Made by a program: the position numbers and the translations under genes
Assembly: GCA_018401745.1 (NCBI GenBank)
Contig: JAGYJY010000018.1
Coordinates: 1-64,000, forward strand
Reading direction: 5' to 3'
Length of the DNA: 64,000 bases
Source of the DNA: Pirellulales bacterium
Lineage (GTDB): Bacteria; Planctomycetota; Planctomycetia; Pirellulales; UBA1268
Shown: piece by piece, positions 45,051 to 54,534 of the stretch
How positions within the stretch are numbered: the stretch's first letter is position 1
Layout: every line of letters begins with the position of its first letter
Notes under the pieces: generated by a model
Database searches by the model: none
What the model was told of the DNA's origin: nothing
Seen by the model: only the letters and a program-made list of their open reading frames with translations

Positions 45051-45508
45051 TCACCTGCGGGTGAAGAACTCGTGCTGCGGATCGCCTCCACTGATCAGGT
45101 AGGCCAGCAAATCGAAGATCTCATCGTACGTCATGCGGTTGAGCAGGCCGGCAGGCATCGCGGACGTGGTCGATGGAGGTCGGCCTGATAGCCCTTGACG
45201 GCAAAGTCTTCAGCGGGGCCGACCAACTCGCTGCGAAACTGCACCCCGGAGGTGTTGCCCGAAAAGCGAACCTTGGCCTTGAAGATGAAGTCGGCGACCT
45301 CGCCGCCCTGCCAGACCAGAAACGTGTTGCCTTCGGTCAGGTTGTCTTTCGTGGTCTGGCCGAAGATCGCCCCATCTTTGACGGTCCAGAATCCTGGCTT
45401 GCCAGCCCAGCCCGAAAGGTCGTTGCCATTGAACAGGACCTCTGTGTCTCCGCCCAGAGTCGTGGTTGCCGTGTGGGGCAGCACGAGGAGCATCAGGAGA
45501 GTGCACAT
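45051..45508 (-). pseudogene. chimeric remnant: DUF1080 N-terminus joined to PVC haem-protein C-terminus
   Basis: From 45508 a signal peptide (LLMLLVLPHTATTTLGGDTE) leads into DUF1080: LFNGNDLSGWAGKPGFWTVK through FAVKGYQADLHR. The frame then loses homology near 45180. In an adjacent frame, AMPAGLLNRMTYDEIFDLLA to the stop at 45051 is the C-terminal end of PVC-type cytochrome c/haem-binding proteins. A large internal deletion of a DUF1080-haem protein gene, plus a frame change, explains it. Confidence 0.65.
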
Positions 45509-45578
45509 GGTTCTCTCGGGCAAAGGGTTCTCAAGAGGCTCTGGTTTCGAAACCGCACTGTACACTACCAACCGACGG

Positions 45579-45616
45579 CCGTGGGCTGGAGGTGTCGCCG
45601 TGGGCTGGAGGTGTCG
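45579..45616 (+). repeat. 19 bp perfect tandem duplication
   Basis: CCGTGGGCTGGAGGTGTCG occurs twice head to tail, ending four bases before the ATG at 45621. Each copy contains GGAGG, so one may serve as the ribosome-binding site. Confidence 0.7.
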
Positions 45617-45620
45617 CTTG

Positions 45621-45920
45621 ATGAAGCGAAGCGATCAGGTGGCAAGCCGATTGACGCGGGCGGGCGGCGTCGTGCCGCAGAGCAGGGCAGCCGTCGCTCC
45701 GCTGGTGGTGGTGGCGTTGGTGACAGCGGGAGTGTGGGCCGGGGGCAGCGGAGCCGCGTTCGGCCGGGAGCCGCACCGCTGCGACGCCTGCGGCCGAGAG
45801 CTGGCCATGCCCATGGAGGGGATGGTCTTCACGGGCCGTAGGATCTGCGGCCCCTGCTACCGCGAGGCGGATCACCGCTGGCAGAAGCATCGACCGCAAC
45901 CGCTATGCCAGCTTCAGTGA
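45621..45920 (+). CDS. small membrane/secreted zinc-ribbon protein
   Basis: The protein has 99 aa. A hydrophobic stretch (AAVAPLVVVALVTAGVWAGG) precedes a CxxC...CxxC zinc ribbon (HRCDACGRELAMPMEGMVF, then CGPCYREADHRW). The family is unknown. The frame ends just before another frame becomes coding-like at about 45886, so the gene may be a truncated or frameshifted fragment of a longer protein. Confidence 0.45.
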   Translation: MKRSDQVASRLTRAGGVVPQSRAAVAPLVVVALVTAGVWAGGSGAAFGREPHRCDACGRELAMPMEGMVFTGRRICGPCYREADHRWQKHRPQPLCQLQ

Positions 45921-46239
45921 TGGCACGATGGTGGACCTGAAGCATTTCAGGGCGTCGATGCTCGTGTCGCAAGCAGCGGGCGTTGGCCTGGGGCGGGCAG
46001 GGCGAGGCATTGCCGCTGCCAACCTCGCCGGCTGGGCGGTGGAGTGGACGCAGGCTGCCCAAGGGCATGTGGGAGGCCAGCCGTTTGGTGGCAACGAAGA
46101 CCTCTACAGCAACTTCGCCGGTTCTCTCTTTGGCCAGGTCGCCAGACTGGGGAGCAGCACGGCAGATTGGGCGGAGCGAGCGGTCGGGCTGTTGGAGCGT
46201 TTCCACGGGCCGCTGCACTCCGTGAGCGACACCAAGTGA
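45886..46239 (+). pseudogene. unrecognised coding remnant ending in a repeated segment
   Basis: The frame reads RYASFSDGTMVDLKHFRASM, then GGNEDLYSNFAGSLFG, which looks like a genuine conserved domain, though I do not recognise it. It resembles the C-terminal domains of large secreted or polymorphic-toxin proteins. The last 33 codons are the 128 bp repeat shared with 49180. No start is evident. Confidence 0.45.
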
Positions 46240-46263
46240 GCATGCTGGCTGAACGAGACCGAC
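46136..46263 (+). repeat. 128 bp direct repeat, copy 1 (inositol oxygenase 5' region)
   Basis: Matches 49180-49307 with about six mismatches. In copy 2 this segment is the leader and first seven codons of the inositol oxygenase gene. Here it is followed by unrelated sequence. Confidence 0.85.
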
Positions 46264-46375
46264 CGACATCGGTGGACGCCCCAACGGGAGCGGACAGTGA
46301 CGCCCGGGCTTTTCCGGGGAGGTGTCGTGGGAGCGGGACTTTGCACGCGTGTGGCAGCAGCCTTCCGCGACGTGC

Positions 46376-46798
46376 CTAGGGCGTCGACGAGCCGCTCCCG
46401 CCCCCCGGCATGCCCCGCAGCACAAGGTCGTGGAAGCTGACCACACCGATCACCGTGCGGCTTTCCACCACCGGGGCTCGCATGATCCCGAACCGCTCCA
46501 AGAGCCGAGCGCAGTAGCGGATGTCCATCGCCGGGTCGACGCTCAGGACCGGCTTGCTCATGATCTCGTAAAGGTTGACGCGGTCGGGCGAGCGATCGGC
46601 CGCCAGCACCTGTTTGGCGATGTCGGAGAGGAGCACGATCCCGTACTCGTCGTCGGGATGCCGCTTGTCCACGATCAGGGCCCGCGTCTCCTCGTGCCGC
46701 ATCCCGTCGAGCGCCTCCCGCACGGTCAACTTGCCGGCGACGAGGTCGAACTCCCGTTTCATCACGTCGCGGACGCGGACAATCTCCCGAACGCTCAT
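46376..46798 (-). CDS. CBS-domain pair protein
   Basis: The protein has 140 aa and is essentially two CBS motifs: VRDVMKREFDLVAGKLTVRE with ALIVDKRHPDDEYGIVLLSD, then IMSKPVLSVDPAMDIRYCAR with MRAPVVESRTVIGVVSFHDL. Such stand-alone CBS pairs bind adenine nucleotides. Its start overlaps the PII-like stop by four bases, so it is the last gene of the DUF1538-DUF1538-PII-CBS operon. I infer a nucleotide-sensing regulatory role for the membrane proteins. Confidence 0.9.
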   Translation of the reverse strand: MSVREIVRVRDVMKREFDLVAGKLTVREALDGMRHEETRALIVDKRHPDDEYGIVLLSDIAKQVLAADRSPDRVNLYEIMSKPVLSVDPAMDIRYCARLLERFGIMRAPVVESRTVIGVVSFHDLVLRGMPGGGSGSSTP

Positions 46799-47145
46799 AG
46801 GTGCTCCTCCAGTTTGGGGACGATCGAGGCGGCCTGGTGGGCCACGCCCACCGCATCCTCGACGTCGATCATGAACGCAATGCCCGTCCCGGGGGCCGAG
46901 TCGAACCGGCCCGTCCGCTCGATCGTCTCGAGGATCGACCGGGCCAGGTGCTCCTCCACGAGAAACAAGAGCACGTCCCGCTGGGTCTCGAGCGCGAGGC
47001 CGAAGAAGGTCTTGGCGGGCCGGAGCCCCTCGCCACGGGCGTTGGGGATGATCGTAGCCCCGGTGGCGCCGGCATCCCGGGCTGCCTGCATCACGTCGCA
47101 GGTCTTGTCGTCCTCGCAGAAGGCGATAATGAGCTTAAAGTGCAT
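46795..47145 (-). CDS. PII-like signalling protein
   Basis: The protein has 116 aa. HFKLIIAFCEDDKTCDVMQA starts a ferredoxin-like fold. GATGATIIPNARGEGLRPAK resembles the PII T-loop start, and VLLFLVEEHLARSILETIER the following strand-helix. The canonical PII uridylylation tyrosine is not visible, so it belongs to the PII-like group that often regulates adjacent transporters. It is coupled to the CBS gene (four-base overlap) and begins six bases after the DUF1538 gene. Confidence 0.8.
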   Translation of the reverse strand: MHFKLIIAFCEDDKTCDVMQAARDAGATGATIIPNARGEGLRPAKTFFGLALETQRDVLLFLVEEHLARSILETIERTGRFDSAPGTGIAFMIDVEDAVGVAHQAASIVPKLEEHL

Positions 47146-47150
47146 GGCGA

Positions 47151-47960
47151 TCAGACCTCCGCGGACGAGGCTGGGCGCGAGCGGCGAGTCCGCCATTCGG
47201 CCAGCTGGGCGTAGCCCATCACGGTGAGCATAGGAAACAACGAGGCGGCCGCAATCAGCCCGAATCCGTCGCGGAGTGGATCGCGGTCTGGAATCTGCTG
47301 GGCCAATCCGAGCCCGAGGGCGACCACGAGCGGAACGGTCACCGTCGACGTTGTGACGCCACCGGAATCATACGCCAGCGGAATGATCGACCGAGGCGCC
47401 AGAAACGTCTGCAGCACCACCAGCGCGTATCCGATCACCATCAACCAGGGCAGAGGAAAATCGATGATGATCCGCAACACGCCCAAAGCAACGCCGACAC
47501 CGACGCCCAGGGCTACCGCGATCCTTAGCCCGAAAGCTCCGATAGTGCCGCCGGAGACCTGCTCAGCCTTGAGCGCCACGGCGATCAATGCCGGCTCCGC
47601 CACCGTCGTGGCGAATCCGAGGCTGAACGCGAACAGGTAGGTGAATCCGTATCGCCACCAACCGGGATTCTCCCCTGCGCCCAGGAAACCCGGATCCGTC
47701 AACTGCAGAGCCATCGCCTCACCGAGCGGAAACAAACCGACTTCGAGGCCCACGAGAAAAATGCTCAGCCCCGCGATGACCGCCACAAAGCCGGCGGCAA
47801 CCCGTTTCCAGTTGGCCAGGCGCCTGCGCAGGACGACGAACTGGAAAAAGAGAATGATCGCGGCGATCGGCAGCACGTCCCGGCACGTCGCCACGAGCGC
47901 CGTGGCCAGGTCACCGGCGATCTCCGCAAGCGGGATGCTTGTCACACCGGTCGATTGCAT
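47151..47960 (-). CDS. DUF1538 membrane protein 2
   Basis: The protein has 269 aa with six to seven membrane helices. The duplicated family signatures [20 protein letters not shown] and [20 protein letters not shown] are both present; charged residues within helices (E in VAEP, D in YDSGG) would suit cation transport. It is paired with a second DUF1538 gene, 8 bases upstream in the operon. Paired DUF1538 proteins (UmpAB of Halomonas) have, to my knowledge, been reported as Na+/H+ antiporters. Confidence 0.88.
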   Translation of the reverse strand: MQSTGVTSIPLAEIAGDLATALVATCRDVLPIAAIILFFQFVVLRRRLANWKRVAAGFVAVIAGLSIFLVGLEVGLFPLGEAMALQLTDPGFLGAGENPGWWRYGFTYLFAFSLGFATTVAEPALIAVALKAEQVSGGTIGAFGLRIAVALGVGVGVALGVLRIIIDFPLPWLMVIGYALVVLQTFLAPRSIIPLAYDSGGVTTSTVTVPLVVALGLGLAQQIPDRDPLRDGFGLIAAASLFPMLTVMGYAQLAEWRTRRSRPASSAEV

Positions 47961-47967
47961 ATGTAGC

Positions 47968-48720
47968 CTATTCCCCAAGACCATTCGCCGGCCAGAAGGT
48001 ACCGTACACAAGCACGAACACGATCGGCGTGAGTGATGCCAGGGCGATCAGGCCGAACCCATCGATCAGCGGACTGCGGCCCCGGATGCTGCTGGCCAGG
48101 CCGATGCCAAGGGCTGCCGTGAGCGGCACGGTGATGGTGGAGGTCGTGACGCCACCCGAGTCATAGGCCACGCCCACGATCTCGGGCGGCGCGAGGGGCG
48201 TGAGGGCCATGACGACGACATAGCCGCCGATGATCAGCCACTCGATCGGCCAACCGACCATGATTCGAAGCACGCCGATCACGAGTGCCACCCCCACCGA
48301 CACGGCCACCGTCAGCCGCAAGCCCAGCTGCCAGGTTTCGTTTCCACCCGTCAACTTCCCCGCCTCGGCGGCGACGGCGATCAGGGCAGGCTCGGCGACG
48401 GTGGTACCGAGCCCCAAGGCGAACGCGAAGGCCACCAGCCAGGGCACGCTCCCTTTCCGGGCCAGGGCGTAGGCAAGTTGCTCCCCGATCGGAAACAGCC
48501 CCATCTCGAGGCCGAACACGAACAGCGTCAGACCGATCACGACCAGTGCCAGACCGACAAGAACCGAGGCGACGTTCTCCAGCGGTTGCTGGAACACCAG
48601 GAGTTGGAAGCCGCCGATCACCACGATGATCGGCAGCAGATCCCGCAGGCTGCCGAGCAGTGCCCGCCCGAACCCGGCCAGGCCTCCCAGGAGCAGTCGC
48701 AAACGATCCAGCGGCATCAT
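47968..48720 (-). CDS. DUF1538 membrane protein 1
   Basis: The protein has 250 aa and is the first gene of the operon. It has the same signatures as its neighbour: [20 protein letters not shown] and [20 protein letters not shown]. The two proteins are clearly paralogous and likely form a heteromer. Upstream sequence is an IS91-family transposase remnant on the other strand, so the promoter must lie within about 60 bases. Confidence 0.88.
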   Translation of the reverse strand: MMPLDRLRLLLGGLAGFGRALLGSLRDLLPIIVVIGGFQLLVFQQPLENVASVLVGLALVVIGLTLFVFGLEMGLFPIGEQLAYALARKGSVPWLVAFAFALGLGTTVAEPALIAVAAEAGKLTGGNETWQLGLRLTVAVSVGVALVIGVLRIMVGWPIEWLIIGGYVVVMALTPLAPPEIVGVAYDSGGVTTSTITVPLTAALGIGLASSIRGRSPLIDGFGLIALASLTPIVFVLVYGTFWPANGLGE

Positions 48721-48779
48721 GCGGCACCATCGCAGGAAACGGCTCCCGTCGTCCTGACCGGAGCACTTCGAGTCTACAG

Positions 48780-49133
48780 AATCGGGCGGTCGCTGAGCAG
48801 CCCGTTTCGGCGCACGTCGAACGGGAGCTGCGGCCCTACCTCACCTGTGGCATCCTCTGCTTCGGATTCGGCAGGGCACGCTGTACGTCGTGCGGGCAAG
48901 GTTTTGTCGTGGCCTTCTCGTGCAAGGGCCGCGGCGTCTGTCCCTCCTGCAACGGCCGCCGGATGGCACAGCCAGCTGCGGATCTTGGCGACTACGTCAT
49001 TCCTCCGGGTGCCCGTGCAGCTGTGGCCGATTTCGTGCCGCCACCGCGGAAGCATCGGCGCCGGTATCACGGTGTGTTCGCCCCGAATGACAAGCTCAGG
49101 TCGGCCGTCACGGCCCATGACAAAAGGGAATGT
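48780..49133 (+). pseudogene. IS91-family transposase fragment
   Basis: The frame carries the IS91 zinc-finger region: [20 protein letters not shown], then CTSCGQGFVVAFSCKGRGVC and CPSCNGRRMAQ. It skips to PPRKHRRRYHGVFAPNDKLR, deleting the intervening region, and ends before the catalytic tyrosine domain. Neither end of the element is visible. Confidence 0.75.
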
Positions 49134-49179
49134 GGGCCGACGAGCTGCCCGACATCGACATCCACATCCACTAAACTGC

Positions 49180-49307
49180 AGGTTGCCAGACTGGGGAGCG
49201 GCACGGCAGATTGGGCGGAGCGAGCGATCGGTCTGTTGGAGCGTTTCCACGGTCCGCTGCACTCCGTGAGCGACACCAAGTGAGCATGATGGCTGAACGA
49301 GACCGAC
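49180..49307 (+). repeat. 128 bp direct repeat, copy 2
   Basis: Contains the upstream region and first codons of the inositol oxygenase gene; see copy 1 at 46136. The IS91 remnant ends about 45 bases before it. Confidence 0.85.
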
Positions 49308-50179
49308 GGACGGACGCGGCCTTCACGAGAGCTGAGGGCTCCCCAGATGCCGCCGAGGCCTGGGAGCAGTTTATCGTCGAGCAGGTCTATCCCGAGCCGC
49401 AGGCGAAAGCTCGGGACGACTATCGCAACTACGACAGCCCCGGCCGCGACACGGTGCGGGAGTTTTACCGCGAGAACCACCGCTTTCAGACCTACGACTT
49501 CGTGCTGGAGAAGAAGCGAGACTTTCTCCAGTTCAATCGTCGTACGATGAGCGTGTTTGAGGCGCTCGAGTATCTCAACACCCTCGTCGACGACTCCGAT
49601 CCCGATATCGACCTGACGCAGATCAACCATCTGCTGCAGACGTCGGAGGCGATTCGGGCAGCCGGACATCCCGACTGGTTTGTGCTGACAGGTTTGCTGC
49701 ACGACCTCGGCAAGGTGCTCTGCCTGTTTGGGGAGCCGCAGTGGGCTGTGGTAGGCGACACTTTTCCTGTGGGATGTGCCTACAGCCCGCGGATCGTGTA
49801 TTCCGAGTTTTTCGCCGAGAATCCCGATGCGACCGACCCGCGGTTTCAGTCGCGGCTCGGCGTGTATGAAGAAGGCTGTGGCCTGCGAAACGTGCACCTC
49901 TCCTGGGGGCATGATGAGTATCTCTACCACCGCATGAAAGACTTCCTGCCCGAGCCCGCGCTTTCCATGATCCGCTTCCATTCGTTTTACGCCTGGCATC
50001 GGGAAGGCGAATACGACTGGCTGTGCGATGACCATGACCGGGAGATGCTGCCCTGGGTGCAGGCCTTCAACCCGTTTGATCTCTACACCAAAGCGCCGCA
50101 GGAGCCCGACTGGAGAGTGCTGCGGCCCTATTACGAGCAGCTGATCAATCGCTATCTGCCGCCAACGCTCAGCTGGTAG
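49286..50179 (+). CDS. myo-inositol oxygenase (MIOX)
   Basis: The protein has 297 aa. It oxidises myo-inositol to D-glucuronate with a di-iron centre. Signatures are FYRENHRFQTYDFVLEKKRD, MSVFEALEYLNTLVDDSDPD, the HD-type metal site VLTGLLHDLGKVLCLFGEPQ, FPVGCAYSPRIVYSEFF, VHLSWGHDEYLYHRMKD and IRFHSFYAWHREGEY. Length and motifs match eukaryotic-like MIOX found sporadically in bacteria. Tandem ATGs at 49286 and 49289 are possible starts. A downstream uronate pathway is not in the window. Confidence 0.95.
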   Translation: MMAERDRRTDAAFTRAEGSPDAAEAWEQFIVEQVYPEPQAKARDDYRNYDSPGRDTVREFYRENHRFQTYDFVLEKKRDFLQFNRRTMSVFEALEYLNTLVDDSDPDIDLTQINHLLQTSEAIRAAGHPDWFVLTGLLHDLGKVLCLFGEPQWAVVGDTFPVGCAYSPRIVYSEFFAENPDATDPRFQSRLGVYEEGCGLRNVHLSWGHDEYLYHRMKDFLPEPALSMIRFHSFYAWHREGEYDWLCDDHDREMLPWVQAFNPFDLYTKAPQEPDWRVLRPYYEQLINRYLPPTLSW

Positions 50180-50211
50180 CGGCTGTATCCGAGGCTCGGA
50201 CACCACGGGGG

Positions 50212-51138
50212 TCAGTCTGCCGGAGCTCGCAGAGGATCGAGGGCCTCGTTGATGGCGGCGGTGAGCTGCTCAAGCTCGTCATCCCCGTAGACTGGCAGAC
50301 ACGCCGACTGCCGCAGGGCTGCCGTCCAGGTCAGCTCGATGCCCGGAGGCAGCGAGGCGATCGCAAAGGCTTCTTGTGTGGGCATGCCAAAGGCGAACTT
50401 CGTGGCGTCGACGTGGATGCTCCGGGAGTCGTGGGTTCCTTCCTGGAGCCAGCGAGGAGGATTGGCGAGCGGGGCAAGCTGGCCTGCTGAGCGTTTCTGC
50501 AAGAGCCAGACACAGCTCGCGACCCGCCCTGAGGCAGGGTCGGCCCAGATGAAGTGCCGCATTGTCAGCGGGGCGTGCCGGTTGCCCACCCGCACGAGGC
50601 TGTCGACGTCGATCACCTGAAGCGTGTTGGTCTTGCCCACCCGGCGAAGGCCGCCCAGATTGCGGCCGTTGGCGGAGAGCACTTTCCGGCCGAGCATGTC
50701 GATGCCGGCTGCGGCTGGCGGAGCTTCGGTGTCGACGATCGTCAGGCGACTGTTGAGCGGCACCGCATAGCCGACGCCCACTTCAGCCAGCTGATAACTC
50801 GGAGCAACTCCAGCAGGAGCGGTGTTGGCCACGGTCGCCAAGAATGCCAGGGTGAAAAGCGGCACCCGTGCGCGAATCACTGCTGGAACCTTCTTCGCAT
50901 CTCCGCTGGTGATCCGCGACACAGCGGCATAGACCATGCGGTTGAAGCGAGCCGCAGAAGCGTCTGAAACCACGGTGCCAGGGGGAATCCTTGGAACCGT
51001 TTCCAGAGCGGGCGGCGCTGCAAGGGAGCCTTTTGCCACCGCTGCCACGAGAAGCACTCCCACGGCCGTCCGCCTGAGCAAGCGGAATGGCTTCTGCCAG
51101 TCGCCGAGACCAAAACAGGCGGTGGGTCGTGTGGGCAT
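50212..51138 (-). CDS. exported hypothetical protein, 308 aa
   Basis: I do not recognise a named family. A hydrophobic segment at about residues 24-40 (TAVGVLLVAAVAKGSLAA) suggests export or a membrane anchor. The body includes PAGVAPSYQLAEVGVGYAVP, NTLQVIDVDSLVRVGNRHAP and MRHFIWADPASGRVASCVWL. Composition and length indicate a real gene, probably planctomycete-specific. It is divergent from the amidohydrolase gene. Confidence 0.65.
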   Translation of the reverse strand: MPTRPTACFGLGDWQKPFRLLRRTAVGVLLVAAVAKGSLAAPPALETVPRIPPGTVVSDASAARFNRMVYAAVSRITSGDAKKVPAVIRARVPLFTLAFLATVANTAPAGVAPSYQLAEVGVGYAVPLNSRLTIVDTEAPPAAAGIDMLGRKVLSANGRNLGGLRRVGKTNTLQVIDVDSLVRVGNRHAPLTMRHFIWADPASGRVASCVWLLQKRSAGQLAPLANPPRWLQEGTHDSRSIHVDATKFAFGMPTQEAFAIASLPPGIELTWTAALRQSACLPVYGDDELEQLTAAINEALDPLRAPAD

Positions 51139-51354
51139 TGCGGGGCTTTCTTCCTGGGCGGCAATCGTCCCGCAGAAAGGATGGCGGAATCAAGCCGAAA
51201 AACCGTCGCTCTGCGCCGGGCTGCGGCGGCGTGAAACCGCGTCGTGGCGATGCTACCGTTGAGACTCGGGCCGCGAACCGGAACGGGATAGGGCATCGCT
51301 GAAGATGCTCCGCCGGCTGCGGATTTCCGAGCGACCTTGTGCGGAGTTTCACGC

Positions 51355-54300
51355 ATGCCTGGATGCTTGCGGCGAATGTGCCTAGCTCTCGTTGTCTGCG
51401 CTGGCTGGGGGGGATTGGCGGAGGCGGCAAACGCGGAGGTCGTGGGCACGCGGCCGGTTGAAGGCCTACGGGAAAACACCCCCGAGGTGCATGCCCTCGT
51501 GGGCGGCCGCATTGTGGTGTCGCCCGGCCGGGTGATTGAGAAGGGCACGCTGGTCATTCGCGGCGGCCGCATCGCGGCCGTTGGCGAGGTGGAGACGCCG
51601 GCGGATGCGCGGGTGTGGGATCTCACTGGCAAGACGATCACCCCCGGGCTGATCGATGCGTTGACCGAGGTGGATGTTGACGCGTCAAGCGTGAGGAAGG
51701 GCGCTGCCCACTGGAGTGATCAGGTGACGCCGCAGCTGGATGTTGTGGATGCCGGCATTCGTGATTCCGCTGCCAACAAGAAACTGCGATCCCAGGGAAT
51801 CGCCGCCCGCTTGCTCGCCCCCTCGGGAAGGATTCTCAAAGGCGGAAGCGCCGTTGTGCTCACCAACGATCAGGATGCCAACACGGCGGTGGTGAGCCGC
51901 AACGTGGCTCAGCACCTGCGGCTGACGGTGTCGCCGGGCCGCGGCCGCTCCAGCTACCCGAGTTCTCCCATGGGCGCGGTGGCGCTCGCCCGTCAGACGC
52001 TGCTCGATGCCGACTGGTATCAGCTGGCCTGGCAGGCTTCGGCGGCCGACGCCTCGCTGCCACAGCCCGAACGCAACGATGCCCTGGCGGCGGTAGCCGA
52101 GCATGTGGCCGAGCAGGGCCTTTTCATCTGCGACGCCTCCAACGAGCTTTTCGCGTTGCGGGCCGACAGATTTGCTCGTGAGTTTTCGCTCAACATCGCG
52201 ATCCGTGGATCTGGCCATGAATACAAACGGCTTGAGGCGATCGCGGCCTGCAATCGCGCCATCATCCTGCCGGTCGATTTTCCCAAGCCTCCAAACGTGG
52301 CCACGACCGAGGCTGCCCTGAGCGTCGATCTCGACGACCTGCTGCACTGGGAGATGGCTCCAGAGAACCCAGGCCGCTTGGTGAAAGCTGGCGTGACGAT
52401 CGCGCTCTCCAGCCATGGGCTCGACGACGCCGGTGGCTTTCTTGCCGGCGTGCGGCGTGCGGTGACGCGTGGACTGGCCGCCGATGCGGCCCTCGCTGCG
52501 ATGACAACCACGCCAGCGGCGGTGCTGGGCGTGGCAGACAAGCTCGGCACGCTTGAGACGCACAAGCTGGCCAGTTTCATTGTCACCGACGGCGACCTGC
52601 TCGCGGCGAAGACCAGGGTGCTGGAGACCTGGGTGGCGGGAGAGCGGTTTGAGGTGGAGCCAGAGGTGGAGCTCGACCTGCGGGGCAGCTGGACGGTGAA
52701 GCCGGAGGGGGATCGGCCCTCGCTGGTGATCACCCTCGAGGGAAAACCGACGGCCCTGAAGGGGACGGTTCGGCCGGCAGAGGCCGGCGACGAGGATGAG
52801 CCGACAGCCAAGCTGGTGCGGGCCGGCGTTCGCAACCGGCAGTTTTCCTGCGCGTTCGCCGGCAAAGGCCTGATCGGCGACGGGGTTGTGCGGCTGACGG
52901 CGGTCGTGATCGCAGAGGAGGAGGAAGACGCGGAGCTTGAGGGCCAGCTCACGCTCGGCGATGGCCAGCAGCTCGCCTTCACCGCCACGCGGCTCGACGC
53001 CGACGAGCAGCCGGCCGAGGCCGGCGACGAGGAAGGAAAAGAAGGAGAAGGCCGACGACGCCATGGCAAGCCAGGCGGTCACCTATCCGCTCGGAGCTGC
53101 CGGTCGCACCGAGCCGCTGAAGCAGCCAGCAGCAGTGCTCTTTCGCAACGGCACGATCTGGACGTCGGGCGACAAGGGCATCCTTGAAAACGCGTCGGTG
53201 CTGGTGGTCGAGGGCAGGATTCAGGCCGTGGGGGCCGACGTTGCGGCACCGGCGGATGCGGTCGTGATCGACCTGGCAGGGCGGCACCTCACCCCAGGCA
53301 TCATCGACTGCCACTCCCACATGGCGACCGACGGCGGCGTCAACGAGGGCACGCAGGCGATCACCGCCGAGGTTCGCATCGGTGACTTCATCGACTCCGA
53401 CGACGTCACGATCTACCGGCAGCTCGCCGGCGGTGTGACGGCAGCCAACATCCTGCACGGCTCGGCCAACCCAATCGGCGGGCAGAACCAGGTGATCAAG
53501 CTTCGCTGGGGCTGCCTGCCTGAGGAGATGAAGCTGGCGGGGGCTCCGCAGGGCATCAAGTTTGCACTCGGAGAAAATGTCAAACAGGCCAACTGGGGCG
53601 ACGAACACACCACGCGGTATCCCCAGACGCGGATGGGTGTCGAGCAGATCATGCGCGATGCCTTTGAGGCGGCCCGGCACTACCGCCAGCAGCAGCACAC
53701 CTGGCAGAAGACCGGCCGCGGGCTGCCTCCGAGGCGAGATCTCGAGCTTGAGGCGATCGCGGAGATCCTCGAGGGCACGCGGTGGATCCACTGCCACAGC
53801 TACCGGCAGGATGAGATCCTCGCCCTCTTGCGGACGCTCGATGAATTCGACATCACCATCGGCTCCTTTCAGCACATTCTCGAGGGCTACAAAGTTGCCG
53901 ATGTGATGGCGGCACATGGGGCGACCGGCTCAGCCTTTGCCGACTGGTGGGCCTACAAGTTTGAGGTCTACGACGCGATTCCCTACGCCGGGGCGCTGAT
54001 GCACAACGCCGGTGTGGTGGTTTCCTTCAACTCCGATGACCGCGAGCTGGGCCGTCATCTCAATCAGGAGGCCGCCAAGGCGGTGAAGTATGGTGGCGTT
54101 GCTCCACACGAGGCCTTGAAGTTTGTCACGCTCAATCCGGCGAAGCAGCTGCGGATCGACGACCGCGTGGGCTCGGTGGAAGCAGGCAAGGATGCCGACC
54201 TGGTCGTCTGGAGCGGGGATCCGCTGGCGATCACCTCGCGGGTGGAGCAGACCTGGATCGATGGCCGCCGCTACTTCGATCTTGAGGAGGATCGGGAGCT

Positions 54301-54460
54301 GCGGCGGCGTGATGCAGAGGTTCGTAACACGCTCGTGCAGAAGATCCTCGGCTCGGGGGAGGAGATGGCGGCCGAAGGCGAGGCGAACGTTGATGAGAGT
54401 GATCTCTGGCCGCGGGCAGACCTCTTTTGCCACGGGCATGACCATGGGCATGCTCAGTGA
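51355..54460 (+). CDS. two-module amidohydrolase, frameshifted
   Basis: The signal peptide is in MCLALVVCAGWGGLAEAANA. Module 1 (to about 52600) has amidohydrolase edges (GTLVIRGGRIAAVGEVETPA; ITPGLIDALTEVDV) but no HxH metal motif. A beta linker follows. At about 53035, in GACGAGGAAGG, the frame shifts by one. Module 2 has VLFRNGTIWTSGDKGILENA, the true HxH motif GIIDCHSHM, IHCHSYRQDEIL and the final aspartate region VVSFNSDDREL. One base removed restores a protein of about 1030 aa. It is likely a secreted hydrolase with a degenerate first module; substrate unknown. Confidence 0.85.
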
Positions 54461-54534
54461 CCCGAGCTCGCCACGCTACGGGCAGGCTTTCCGCCCAGCG
54501 TTTTGTGAACACTGTTTCTTGGAAGGAAAACCTG

